A stretch of DNA of 41,273 bases from Bacillota bacterium (GTDB taxonomy: Bacteria; Bacillota; Limnochordia; DTU080): positions 1-41,273 of the forward strand of contig DUQB01000244.1 in assembly GCA_012838035.1 (NCBI GenBank), in the 5' to 3' direction. This document shows positions 1-8,010 of the stretch, piece after piece. Numbering within the stretch: position 1 is the stretch's first letter; each line of letters begins with the position of its first letter. The notes beneath the pieces were generated by a model, which did no database searches, was not told where the DNA came from, and saw only the letters and a list, made by a program, of their open reading frames with translations. The translations under genes and the position numbers were made by a program.

Positions 1-2
1 GT

Positions 3-1004
3 CCGGACGTGTTGGTGATCGGCGGTAACTACCACGTTACGGAAGCTGTTATTTTGCAGCCCCTGGATAAATACGTAGCGCAGTGGCCTGATGCCGCTCG
101 CTTTCCGGAGCCCATTTGGGAAACCAAGCGGTATAAGGGGCAGCTGATGGGGGTTCCCTTGGGCGGCGGCATTCGCGGCATGGCGTACAACTCCCTGCAC
201 TTCGCGGAATCGGGTTTGCCTGATAAAGCGCCGGACAGCTGGGAGGAATGGCTCACCGTCGTGCGCAAAACCACCAGGGTCGACAATAACACGCTCACTC
301 GCGCCGGCTTTGAATGGCCCTGGAGTGAAATCGAGTACAACTGGTTGATCATGATGAATGGTTCCGACATCATTCACCCGGAGACCTTTGCCTCACAGAT
401 GCGCGATCCGCGGGCGATGGAAGCGTTGGAGTTTATGCGTGATTTGTACCAGGCGGCGCACCCCGACAACCTGCCGGCGTACAAATGGCGGGAGTATGCC
501 AACGGGAAAGCGTCTATGATGTATGCCCTGCCTACCACGCTCAAGTACGTCCAAGACAACAACCCGGACATTGCGGAGGTAACCCGCATCTATTCTCCCA
601 GACGCACTCCCCAACATGAGCCGGTCACCTTAGCCTTTATCGACGGCTACGGCATTCCCATCGGCGCTCAGGATCCGGACCTATCCTGGAAGTTTATCGA
701 GTTCATGAGCAGTAACGAGATTATGTTGGGTATGGTCGCCAATGGTCTGGATTATATGCCTTTGCGCAACGACGTCATCGGTTCGGCGGCCAGGTTTATG
801 GCGCCCTATCTACCCTTCTACGATCTGATGCCCAGCTCTAGACAGGGTATCCCCGGGCCGTTTGATTCCGTGGTTCGTTCGAATATCCTCAAGTTCATCA
901 CCCCGACGTTAAGAGGCACGATGTCGCCGGCTCAGGCGGTAGAAAATATCGATCAGGTGATCACCACCTTCATTAACGAGTTTAACCAACAGCAAGCGAA
1001 GTAG
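3..1004 (+). CDS. Extracellular sugar-binding protein, family 1 (5' end cut by window)
   Basis: The reading frame is already open at the left edge: in-frame Pro-Asp codons precede the first GTG at 9, and Pro-Asp-Val is common in the N-terminal lobe of family-1 solute-binding proteins. The first roughly 80-100 residues and the signal peptide therefore lie outside the window. The remaining 332 or so residues have the SBP_bac_1 (MalE/UgpB-like) layout: a Gly-Val-Pro-Leu hinge segment, 'MAYNSLHFAESGLPDKAPDSW' spread around residue 60, a 'TPTLRGTMSPAQAVENI' helix near the C-terminus and a polar tail. It should capture a sugar outside the cell for an ABC importer. It lies just upstream of a second family member and has its own terminator. 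The ligand is unknown. No permease gene is visible to its right; the left side is outside the window. Confidence 0.88.
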   Translation, partial: PDVLVIGGNYHVTEAVILQPLDKYVAQWPDAARFPEPIWETKRYKGQLMGVPLGGGIRGMAYNSLHFAESGLPDKAPDSWEEWLTVVRKTTRVDNNTLTRAGFEWPWSEIEYNWLIMMNGSDIIHPETFASQMRDPRAMEALEFMRDLYQAAHPDNLPAYKWREYANGKASMMYALPTTLKYVQDNNPDIAEVTRIYSPRRTPQHEPVTLAFIDGYGIPIGAQDPDLSWKFIEFMSSNEIMLGMVANGLDYMPLRNDVIGSAARFMAPYLPFYDLMPSSRQGIPGPFDSVVRSNILKFITPTLRGTMSPAQAVENIDQVITTFINEFNQQQAK

Positions 1005-1031
1005 GGTAACGTAGGGCTCACTAAGATCCAC

Positions 1032-1060
1032 AACTGCCCTTGTCGTCAAGGGCAGTTTTT
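1032..1060 (+). terminator. Intrinsic terminator after the first sugar-binding protein
   Basis: A perfect 10-bp stem (AACTGCCCTT at 1032-1041 with AAGGGCAGTT at 1048-1057) has a 6-nt loop and runs into five Ts. It starts 28 nt after the stop codon at 1004. Confidence 0.9.
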
Positions 1061-1148
1061 AGCTGCATAAGCGGCGGATCAGTCGGAGGAACGGCCGTAC
1101 CCGGCGAGAATGGTAGTTGTGTAGAGATAAAAGAGATGGAGGGGAACC

Positions 1149-2423
1149 ATGTTGAACAAGAGAAATGTCGGCTCCTTCGGTCGGATGCCGTGGTTGGTTT
1201 TGAGCCTTGTACTATGCCTTGCCATGATAGGTGAGGCCAAAACGGTCTTAACGGTTGCCGGACACCAAACCACTTGGAACGTGGTCGGGCCCATAGCCCG
1301 TGAGTACATGGCGCTGCATTCCGATGTAGAAATTGAGCATCTATACATTCGGACCGATAACTACGACGGCATGAACAAAATATTGGCCATGACGGCGGGA
1401 GGCGAACTGCCGGATATCATTCATGCCTCTTTGAGCCTTAGTCCTGAACTTTTGGCAGCGAACATCATTCTCCCCGTACCCGAAGACATTGCCGCGGATA
1501 TTCAACGTATCTTCCTGCCGCCTTTGATCCCCACGGTAACCTATCAGGGGAAAATCATGGGCATTCCTACCGAAAACCAAACATATGTGTTGGGTTACAA
1601 CCAGCGGCTATTTGAAGAGGTCGGGCTGGTCGGCGCGCCGCAAACCTGGGATGATTTGGCGGCCTACGCTAAGAAACTCACCCGTGCGGACGGTCAGGGG
1701 AATGTGATTCAGCGCGGCTTCGGCATATCGGGGGTCACCGACTACCTGCGTTTTTCTCATACCTTCATTAATTTACTGTGGTCGAACGGCGGCGTTTATA
1801 TTGACGATGACATGGTTGCGCATCTGACGGATCCGGCGGCACGCGAGACGGTGCAGTTTTTACGCGACATCTATGCGCCCGGGTATCTTAGTTTCTCGGA
1901 CTCCATGCGCAATGAGCGGGCTGCGATGGCCTCCACGCCCACGTATTATCGCGGTTCGCTTATGAATCTGCACGATTACGATCGCATGCGCACCACCGTG
2001 ATGCCTAACAACCGCGGTCCGAAGGTCGCCTATCAGTATGGTTGGGCGATGTTCGCATCCAACAACAATAACCCGCAAAAGCAGGCGATTGTCTGGGATT
2101 TCCTCCGGTACCTGACGATGGAGTTGCTGGATGACGGTACTACCCGGATGGGGAATCAGCTCATCGATCTGGTCGGTGCGCTCCCGGCGTCCAGGACGGA
2201 TCTTTCCCGCGCCATCTTCCGCACGGATCCCTTCTTTGGCGGTTTTATCGACAGTTTGGCGGTGTCGCGGGCCGAGCCTCTCATTCCGCAAGTGAACTTG
2301 CGGCTCGATGAGCTGTTTAAAGCAGTTAAACCGGCTATTGAGGGGAAGATATCCGTAGCGCAAGCCGTAGAGGACGCTCAAATGCGCATCACCAACAACC
2401 TAGCGAACTTCAAGAACAAATAA
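1149..2423 (+). CDS. Extracellular sugar-binding protein, family 1
   Basis: This 424-residue protein begins with a basic/hydrophobic signal peptide that ends near Gly-Glu-Ala (about residue 30). There is no convincing lipobox, so it may be released or held in another way. The mature part has the SBP_bac_1 layout: a beta-strand start, an 'LPDIIHASLS' segment near residue 90, a 'GIPTENQTYVLGYN' hinge near 135, 'APQTWDDLAAYAKKLTRADG', and a C-terminal Ala-Gln-Ala-Val-Glu-Asp helix. The start is supported by GGAGGGG about 8 nt upstream of ATG 1149. The predicted role is binding a sugar for ABC import. It stands alone between two hairpins, without permease genes on its right. The ligand is unknown. 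Confidence 0.9.
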   Translation: MLNKRNVGSFGRMPWLVLSLVLCLAMIGEAKTVLTVAGHQTTWNVVGPIAREYMALHSDVEIEHLYIRTDNYDGMNKILAMTAGGELPDIIHASLSLSPELLAANIILPVPEDIAADIQRIFLPPLIPTVTYQGKIMGIPTENQTYVLGYNQRLFEEVGLVGAPQTWDDLAAYAKKLTRADGQGNVIQRGFGISGVTDYLRFSHTFINLLWSNGGVYIDDDMVAHLTDPAARETVQFLRDIYAPGYLSFSDSMRNERAAMASTPTYYRGSLMNLHDYDRMRTTVMPNNRGPKVAYQYGWAMFASNNNNPQKQAIVWDFLRYLTMELLDDGTTRMGNQLIDLVGALPASRTDLSRAIFRTDPFFGGFIDSLAVSRAEPLIPQVNLRLDELFKAVKPAIEGKISVAQAVEDAQMRITNNLANFKNK

Positions 2424-2449
2424 CGCATATGATTAAAGATGTGAACAAT

Positions 2450-2493
2450 CGCGCCATAGTTGCCCCCTTGATCGGGAGAGCAACTATGGCGCG
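2450..2493 (+). terminator. Gene-end hairpin without U-tract
   Basis: A perfect 14-bp stem (CGCGCCATAGTTGC with GCAACTATGGCGCG) has a 16-nt loop and begins 27 nt after the stop codon at 2423. No T-run follows, so it is not a textbook intrinsic terminator. It may be a non-canonical terminator, a 3'-end stabiliser or a processing site. Confidence 0.6.
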
Positions 2494-2838
2494 GCCAGCT
2501 TCCTCATATTAACATACACGGACAGTTTCTCATCTTGTTGTAAACGACTTAAACTGTTAAACTATAGTGCGGCAGGAAGTACGTCTACGGTATCCTGACG
2601 ATGTGGCATTTGACCTTAGCGGCACTGGCATTTGCCTCTATAATTGCACAGCCGCTAAGCATACCATATCTATGGGGCTAACCAGCAAATTCAGCTCTAC
2701 TTCTTTAGTCGCGAGCTAATGGCAGCGCTTTTTGTATGTTAATTGCCAGGTTTGTATTAACAGCTCGGCGGCTAATTCAAGTTTGTTTAACAACCGGGAC
2801 GGGGCGGCCCGGCGTGTGGGTGTCTGCGCGCCGTGCTG
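2494..2838. other. Intergenic region without a recognised gene
   Basis: About 345 bp between the hairpin and the porG control region. I see no plausible ORF. It holds a 9-bp inverted repeat (CTTAGCGGC at 2615-2623 and GCCGCTAAG at 2651-2659) and two nearby copies of TGGCATTTG. Their meaning is unknown. Confidence 0.5.
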
Positions 2839-2854
2839 TGTGAAACATCTCACA
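2839..2854. promoter_or_regulatory. CRP/FNR-family-like palindrome upstream of por operon
   Basis: TGTGA at 2839-2843, six bases, then TCACA at 2850-2854 is an exact match to the core of the CRP consensus. Its centre is about 61 bp before the GTG of porG. No clear sigma-A -10/-35 pair can be placed next to it. Binding by a Crp/Fnr-type regulator is inferred from the palindrome only. Confidence 0.45.
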
Positions 2855-2907
2855 ATCCCTTAGCCTGGTTGGAATTGCAGGGTGATTCTTCCAGGAGGTG
2901 ACGTCCC

Positions 2908-3546
2908 GTGAGTGTACAAACATTGGCTGCTCAAGAAGCGCAAGTCGGCTTGAGTGGTGAAGCCGGCGAATTAATCGAAATTCGTTGGCACGGACGTGGT
3001 GGTCAAGGGGCCAAAACCGCAGCTCTATTAATGGGTGAAGCGGCGGCCGGCGCAGGTCGATACATCCAGGCCTTTCCCGAATACGGGCCTGAGCGAATGG
3101 GGGCGCCGGTAGTAGCCTACAATCGTATCAGCATGAAGCCCATCAGCTTGCATTGCAGTATTGAGAATCCCAGGTATGTGGCGGTTCTCGATACCACATT
3201 GGCTGGGCAGATCGATTTTACCGCAGGTATTCCGGATGGCGGCGTCCTTATTGTGAACACCGGTTGGACACCGGCTGAGGCGCGGGCCAATCTCGGCGTC
3301 AGCAATCCTACCATCCGCGTGTTTACCGTTAATGCCGGCGTTATTGCCCAAGAGACTATCGGCAGACCGATTCCAAACACGCCCATGCTTGGCGCGCTCA
3401 ACAGAGTTGCCGGGTTAATCGACCTCGACAGCCTTTTGACGAGCGTGCGGCACAAGCTGGAACTGAAATTCCGCGGCCGGCCGGAAATCGTCGACGGCAA
3501 CGTTGAGGCTGTTCGGCGGGCTTATCAGGAGGTGCAAGGGGAATGA
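2908..3546 (+). CDS. porG: Pyruvate:ferredoxin oxidoreductase, gamma subunit
   Basis: This 212-residue protein is the gamma (domain III) subunit of a four-subunit 2-oxoacid:ferredoxin oxidoreductase, which couples oxidative decarboxylation of pyruvate to acetyl-CoA with ferredoxin reduction in the cytoplasm. The diagnostic stretch near residues 26-65 reads 'EIRWHGRGGQGAKTAA' followed by 'FPEYGPERMGAPV', as in PorG/VorG proteins. About 22 extra residues precede it. GTG 2908 is chosen because AGGAGGTG lies 7 nt upstream. It is the first gene of an operon in the order gamma-delta-alpha-beta, and its stop overlaps the next start (ATGA). The subunit pattern favours pyruvate; another 2-oxoacid is possible. 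Confidence 0.93.
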   Translation: MSVQTLAAQEAQVGLSGEAGELIEIRWHGRGGQGAKTAALLMGEAAAGAGRYIQAFPEYGPERMGAPVVAYNRISMKPISLHCSIENPRYVAVLDTTLAGQIDFTAGIPDGGVLIVNTGWTPAEARANLGVSNPTIRVFTVNAGVIAQETIGRPIPNTPMLGALNRVAGLIDLDSLLTSVRHKLELKFRGRPEIVDGNVEAVRRAYQEVQGE

Positions 3547-3866
3547 GCGCGGGCGAAAAGGTTATAACCAATCCCGTTAAGGCTAATGCCGGTTGGAAAG
3601 AGCTGCCTATCGGCGGTATCATTCCGCAAGGCGGTACTGCGCGCGGCTTCTTTACAGGTGGTTGGCGTTCGCTGACACCGGTTTGGGATGCCGAAAAGTG
3701 CATCTCATGCCTGCAGTGCTGGATATTCTGTCCTGATATGGCTATTCAAGTGGAAGGCGGCAAAATGGTCGGCATCGATCTGGATTACTGTAAAGGTTGC
3801 GGCATCTGCGCCGCGGCATGCCCGCCGAGAACGGCGGCAATCAAAATGGTTAACGAGGGTGCTTAG
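3543..3866 (+). CDS. porD: Pyruvate:ferredoxin oxidoreductase, delta subunit (2x[4Fe-4S])
   Basis: This 107-residue ferredoxin-like subunit passes electrons from the catalytic subunits to external ferredoxin. It has two classical cluster motifs of the form C-x2-C-x2-C-x3-C-P: one starts at Cys-Ile-Ser-Cys near residue 53 and the other at Cys-Lys-Gly-Cys near residue 83. An N-terminal stretch of about 50 residues ending 'SLTPVWD' is typical of PorD. Its ATG overlaps the porG stop by four bases, which suggests translational coupling. Length and position match the usual delta subunit. Confidence 0.93.
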   Translation: MSAGEKVITNPVKANAGWKELPIGGIIPQGGTARGFFTGGWRSLTPVWDAEKCISCLQCWIFCPDMAIQVEGGKMVGIDLDYCKGCGICAAACPPRTAAIKMVNEGA

Positions 3867-3883
3867 AAAGGAGGTTCCGTCAA

Positions 3884-5086
3884 TTGGCTGTTAAACAAAA
3901 GACTGTTGCAGAATCCCATGCCATAACCGGTAATGAAGCCGTAGCATACGCAATGCGGCAAATTAACCCGGATGTTGTAGCGGCTTATCCCATTACGCCG
4001 GCTACGGAAATCGTACAGATATTCTCCAATTACCATGCCGACGGCCTGGTAGATACGGAAATGGTGCTTGTCGAAAGCGAGCACTCGGCTATGAGCGCAA
4101 CCATCGGAGCCTCCGCGGCAGGTTCGCGCGCCATGACGGCAACCTCGTCGCAAGGCCTTTTGCTTATGCACGAGATGCTCTATGTGGCGTCCGGTACCCG
4201 TACGCCCATCGTCATGCCTGTAGTGAACCGCGCCGTATCCGCTCCGTTGAACATCCACTGTGATCACTCCGATACCATGGGTTCGCGCGATTCCGGCTGG
4301 ATTCAACTCTATGGCGAAAACGCCCAAGAGGGTTACGACAATCTCATTCAGTCGATTCGCATCGCCGAGCATCCTGATGTGATGTTGCCGGTCATGACCA
4401 TGACCGACGGCTTCATCACCAGTCACGGCATGGAGAACGTATTCCTGCTGGAAGATGAAGAGGTGCAAGCATTCATCGGCGGGTTCAAAGCCGCATATCC
4501 CTTGCTCGACACCGACAACCCGGTCACATTCGGACCTGTAGACTTCACCGACTACTATTTTGAGCACAGAAGACAGGTCTTCGAGGCTATGGTGAACGCC
4601 AAGCAGGTCATCCTCGATGTGGCTAAAGAGTATGAGCGACTTACCGGTCGCAGCTACGGTTTCTTCGAGACTTATCGTCTGGATGACGCCGAGATGGCCA
4701 TCGTGGTTCTCAGCTCCGCGGCGGGTACTACCCGGTTTGTCGTCGATCAGCTCCGCAAGCAAGGCATGAAGGTCGGTATGCTGAAACTGCGTGTATTCCG
4801 TCCCTTCCCGGCAACCGAACTGGTTGAGGCGTTGAAGCATGTCGGCGCCATAGCCATTATGGACCGGGCCGACAGCCTGTCGGGCGAAGGCGGTCCCGTA
4901 GGCGCCGAACTGCGCGCAGCCTTCTATAATGAAGAGAAGCGGCCGAAGGCGGTCAATTACATCTATGGTCTAGGCGGCCGTGATGTAACCATTCATCATA
5001 TCGAGTCCGTATATAAAGATCTGGCAAATATTCTGGAAACCGGTGTGGTTGGACCTACAGTTCGCCACCTGGGCGTACGCGAGTAG
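3884..5086 (+). CDS. porA: Pyruvate:ferredoxin oxidoreductase, alpha subunit
   Basis: This 400-residue subunit carries the TPP pyrimidine-binding and transketolase C-terminal domains. The hallmark 'AAYPITPATEIV' lies near residues 33-44, followed by 'VESEHSAMSATIGASAAGSRAMTATSSQG' (residues about 63-91), typical of PorA. The start is TTG 3884, supported by AAAGGAGG nine bases upstream; the next in-frame ATG is too far inside. Length is normal for a split POR. It lies 17 nt after porD. Together with PorB it forms the active site that decarboxylates pyruvate. Confidence 0.94.
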   Translation: MAVKQKTVAESHAITGNEAVAYAMRQINPDVVAAYPITPATEIVQIFSNYHADGLVDTEMVLVESEHSAMSATIGASAAGSRAMTATSSQGLLLMHEMLYVASGTRTPIVMPVVNRAVSAPLNIHCDHSDTMGSRDSGWIQLYGENAQEGYDNLIQSIRIAEHPDVMLPVMTMTDGFITSHGMENVFLLEDEEVQAFIGGFKAAYPLLDTDNPVTFGPVDFTDYYFEHRRQVFEAMVNAKQVILDVAKEYERLTGRSYGFFETYRLDDAEMAIVVLSSAAGTTRFVVDQLRKQGMKVGMLKLRVFRPFPATELVEALKHVGAIAIMDRADSLSGEGGPVGAELRAAFYNEEKRPKAVNYIYGLGGRDVTIHHIESVYKDLANILETGVVGPTVRHLGVRE

Positions 5087-5099
5087 GAGGTGGCAGAAG

Positions 5100-6035
5100 A
5101 TGGTAGCACCGTTAAAGCAGCTTTCACTTCGGCCTGACCGCCTTACCAGCGGCCACAGGGCTTGTGCGGGTTGCGGCTTTCCAATTGCACTGAAAATGGT
5201 ATTGATGTCGACTGAAGATCCGGTCGTGGTGGCTAACGCCACGGGGTGCGCAGAGGTATGTACCAGCATCTTCCCCTACACGGCTTGGGATGTACCGTGG
5301 ATTCACTCAGCGTTTGAGAACGCTGCGGCTACCATAAGCGGCGTGGAGGCAGCCTATCAGTCCCTGAAGCGTCAGGGCAAAATCGCTTCCGATAAAACCA
5401 TTCGCTTCGTAGCCTTCGGCGGCGACGGCGGTACCTACGACATCGGCTTCCAGTCTCTGTCGGGAGCCATGGAGCGCGGCCATAATATGCTCTATGTTTG
5501 CTACGACAACGGCGCTTACATGAACACCGGCATTCAGCGTTCATCAGCTACGCCGTACGGCGCCAGCACCAGCACTTCACCGGCTGGTAAAGTGCGTCAA
5601 GGCAAAGTGCAGTATCGGAAGGATCTGGCTGCCATTATGGCGGCACACAACATTCCTTACGTAGCCCAAGCCTCGATTCATAATCACCGCGATCTCATGA
5701 ACAAAGCTCAGAAAGGCTTGGAAACCGACGGTCCGGCGTTCTTGAACGTTTTGGCGCCTTGCCGCTTGGGCTGGGGCTTTGATCCCAAGAATATCTTGGA
5801 TATCTGTAAGTTGGCGGTCGACTCCACGTTCTGGACCTTGTTTGAGGTTGAGGATGGTAAGTGGAAGCTGTCGTACAAACCGCGCAACAAGGTGCAGGTA
5901 ACCGAGTTCCTGAAAACGCAGAGCCGCTTCAAGCACCTCTTCAAGAAAGGTAACGAGGAGCTGCTGGAGCAGATTCAGGCGGATATCGACGCCAAGTGGG
6001 AAGAGCTGTTGGAGCGTTGCGGCGCAAACGCCTAA
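5100..6035 (+). CDS. porB: Pyruvate:ferredoxin oxidoreductase, beta subunit (TPP, [4Fe-4S])
   Basis: This 311-residue catalytic subunit binds TPP diphosphate/Mg and a proximal [4Fe-4S] cluster. Visible motifs are 'HRACAGCGFP' (first Cys pair) near residue 19, 'ANATGCAEVC' near 45, the TPP motif 'GGDGGTYDIG' followed by 'CYDNGAYMNTG' near 110-145, and a later 'APCRLGWGF' cysteine. ATG 5100 is preferred over an upstream in-frame GTG at 5043 because the latter lies inside porA, while AGGAGG at 5085-5090 (overlapping the porA stop) is nine bases before 5100. It is the last gene of the operon, followed by an intrinsic terminator. Confidence 0.94.
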   Translation: MVAPLKQLSLRPDRLTSGHRACAGCGFPIALKMVLMSTEDPVVVANATGCAEVCTSIFPYTAWDVPWIHSAFENAAATISGVEAAYQSLKRQGKIASDKTIRFVAFGGDGGTYDIGFQSLSGAMERGHNMLYVCYDNGAYMNTGIQRSSATPYGASTSTSPAGKVRQGKVQYRKDLAAIMAAHNIPYVAQASIHNHRDLMNKAQKGLETDGPAFLNVLAPCRLGWGFDPKNILDICKLAVDSTFWTLFEVEDGKWKLSYKPRNKVQVTEFLKTQSRFKHLFKKGNEELLEQIQADIDAKWEELLERCGANA

Positions 6036-6070
6036 CGCTTGAATAGATGTCGAAAAGCAGATAAACGTGG

Positions 6071-6104
6071 GGTGCCTCCGCTGAGGAAGCACCTCATATT
6101 TTTT
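6071..6104 (+). terminator. Intrinsic terminator of the por operon
   Basis: GGTGCCTCC and GGAAGCACC pair around a short loop with one mismatch, and seven Ts follow shortly after (6098-6104). It lies 35 nt after the porB stop. Confidence 0.82.
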
Positions 6105-6128
6105 GCCTCTTGGCGCCCGCAGGTGCGC

Positions 6129-6617
6129 TTAATCTACACGCATCACGTAATGGATCTGGCGTGCCATTTCTTTGAAACCGAACTGGGGATAGAGGGCTTG
6201 ACCGACCGCGTTGTTATCCAGGGTCTCAATTTTGGCAAACACCAAGCCTTGCTCCTTGATATATTCCAAGGCTTTGGCGATCAGGCGGCGCCCTAATCCC
6301 TGATTGCGCATTTGAGCATCGACCACGAGGTCGGTAATGCGACCTAGGGATTTATCCGGCGCACTGGCAACGATCACGTAGCCCACTACGCGGCCGGCGG
6401 CTTCGGCGACAAATACTCCTTGCGGTTCCACCTGGATCAGCTTGCGAATATCGCCGCATTTCCGCTCTTCCCAGCCGGGGGCCGCATAACCTAGCTTCAT
6501 CTCTATATGATAATCAATGCTTACGCCTGGAAAACCTTCTTTGGTCAATTCTAGAATGCGTTCCAGGTCCTTTGCTTCATATGGTCGGATCAATACATCG
6601 CTCATCTTACGTCCCAC
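6129..6617 (-). CDS. GNAT-family N-acetyltransferase
   Basis: This protein of up to 162 residues has the GNAT fold pattern. 'VAEAAGRVVGYVIV' forms strands 2-3, 'ITDLVVDAQMRNQGLGRRLIAKAL' contains the acetyl-CoA pyrophosphate loop (Arg-x-x-Gly-x-Gly/Arg), and 'LDNNAVGQALYPQFGFKEM' is the C-terminal motif. It probably transfers acetyl from acetyl-CoA to an amine. The substrate cannot be read from the sequence; RimI-like proteins look similar. The first codon is GTG at 6617; ATG at 6605 (Met5) is an equally plausible start, and neither has a strong ribosome binding site. It lies downstream of the hydrolase gene on the same strand. Confidence 0.85.
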   Translation of the reverse strand: MGRKMSDVLIRPYEAKDLERILELTKEGFPGVSIDYHIEMKLGYAAPGWEERKCGDIRKLIQVEPQGVFVAEAAGRVVGYVIVASAPDKSLGRITDLVVDAQMRNQGLGRRLIAKALEYIKEQGLVFAKIETLDNNAVGQALYPQFGFKEMARQIHYVMRVD

Positions 6618-6648
6618 TTTCTAAAGTTGTAGAGAAGGCTGTTCGGTT

Positions 6649-6687
6649 CAACGGGGCTCCGTATGCACATTACACCGAGCCCCGTTG
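6649..6687 (-). terminator. Gene-end hairpin without U-tract
   Basis: A perfect 11-bp stem (CAACGGGGCTC at 6649-6659 with GAGCCCCGTTG at 6677-6687) with a 17-nt loop lies 9 nt beyond the stop codon of the minus-strand hydrolase. No T-run follows on either strand. Confidence 0.55.
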
Positions 6688-6696
6688 AGCTGGTCG

Positions 6697-8010
6697 TTAC
6701 GGTTTACCAGCCGCGCTGATGGTATATACGGGCGTGTTTAGAACGACAGGTATATCGCCTATCGTGTAGACCAGTTCGCCGTAGAACGCTTTGTATCCTA
6801 CAAATGGTCGATCGATGGTGATCGTACGCGTCAGTCCGGATGCGGTTGTGCCTTCGGTCCAGACGGCGTTGCGGAAGTCCATGGTCAGGGAGTCCGCCCA
6901 CCACCAAGTGATTTTCGGCGCGGGGAGAGGCGCTTGCACGGTGAGCTGCACCGATGTATCGCCTTCTTGCACTTGCCACTTGATCGGCGCCAAAGGCAGT
7001 GCGCCGACGCTATGCAGGTAGAAGCCCGCTACCGTGGCCAGTACGCGTTTCAAATCGTTGGGCGCATGTCCGCCGTTGGGATCATAGTGGATCCAGGTGT
7101 TTCCGGGCAGGTCGTTTAAGTACAGATTTACCCCGTCATGGGGCCAGTAGGGATCGTTGGTGCCTCGCACGATCAGCTTAGGCATGGTAAAACGATCGAC
7201 ATATGCGTATGGGTCCACCAAGTCGGCCAGGAAGCGACCCTCTTCCGTAGCCAACAGCTGCGGCAGATCCAGAGTGGTGTATTCGCTGATCTCTTCGCTG
7301 AAGGTGCCGAAGACTTCCACCTGGCGCTGCATCTGCGCCGCCAAGTTCAAGTTGTCGTAGGCTACCGGGGCGATAGCTCTTACGCGTTTGTCGACCGCGG
7401 CGCTAAGCCAAGTGGTCCAACCGCGTTTAGAGCCGCCTGCCACGACGAAATCTTTGATGTTGATCTGCTTGCTTGCTGCGAATTCGATCACGGCGTCCAT
7501 AGCCTTTACGGCGCCTTTGGTCATGGGAAGCAGTACCGGCCAAGTGGGATCGCCGGTTTCCGCGAAGCGCACGAAAGTATAGGCGATGAGATGGTCCTCG
7601 TTTAGATTGTTAAACAGCGGTTGGTTGGGGATATCGAAGAGAATCGCCACCGGGGCCGCCAGTTGGTTGGCCAGGGCGCCCATAAAGGCAATCTCATCTT
7701 CGCCGGAGCCGCTGCCGGTGATGTATAGTACCGCTGTGGCGTACTTGGGTTGAGCGGGCATGACTACATATAACCGATGCCGCCAGGTGATGCCTTGCCA
7801 CACTTGTGAGGTAAGACCAAGTTGGTGGATGGTGGCTCCGTCAGGCGTGGGGATGCTTTGTACGACTTGCCAGGCATATACCTCTTCAGGTTTGGCCACA
7901 TAGTCGTCCAAAGGACCGGCCGACGCCGTGCCTGTGAAAACAGCCAAGACCACCAGCAAAACAAGTGACAACAGTGTTTGCCGCGATTGCATACGCTTTT
8001 CCATGAACAC
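6697..8010 (-). CDS. Secreted PhoPQ-activated pathogenicity-related (PqaA-like) alpha/beta-hydrolase
   Basis: This 437-residue protein starts with a signal peptide ending near Ala-Ser-Ala (about residue 31). The body matches the PhoPQ_related alpha/beta-hydrolase family: 'YITGSGSGEDEIAF' near residue 96, the nucleophile elbow 'VVAGGSKRGWTTWL' with Ser194, 'LIVRGTNDPYWPHDG' carrying a probable catalytic Asp, and 'YDPNGGHAPN' carrying the His. Family members are extracellular hydrolases of poorly known substrate. The GTG start at 8010 is supported by AGGAGGG about eight bases upstream. The C-terminal 100 residues form a beta-rich domain. Name-based links to virulence should not be carried over to this probably non-pathogenic organism. 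Confidence 0.85.
   Translation of the reverse strand: MFMEKRMQSRQTLLSLVLLVVLAVFTGTASAGPLDDYVAKPEEVYAWQVVQSIPTPDGATIHQLGLTSQVWQGITWRHRLYVVMPAQPKYATAVLYITGSGSGEDEIAFMGALANQLAAPVAILFDIPNQPLFNNLNEDHLIAYTFVRFAETGDPTWPVLLPMTKGAVKAMDAVIEFAASKQINIKDFVVAGGSKRGWTTWLSAAVDKRVRAIAPVAYDNLNLAAQMQRQVEVFGTFSEEISEYTTLDLPQLLATEEGRFLADLVDPYAYVDRFTMPKLIVRGTNDPYWPHDGVNLYLNDLPGNTWIHYDPNGGHAPNDLKRVLATVAGFYLHSVGALPLAPIKWQVQEGDTSVQLTVQAPLPAPKITWWWADSLTMDFRNAVWTEGTTASGLTRTITIDRPFVGYKAFYGELVYTIGDIPVVLNTPVYTISAAGKP

Noticed and set aside
5043-5099. Longer porB start at GTG 5043
   Set aside because: It lies inside porA without a ribosome binding site, whereas ATG 5100 has AGGAGG and the normal PorB N-terminus.
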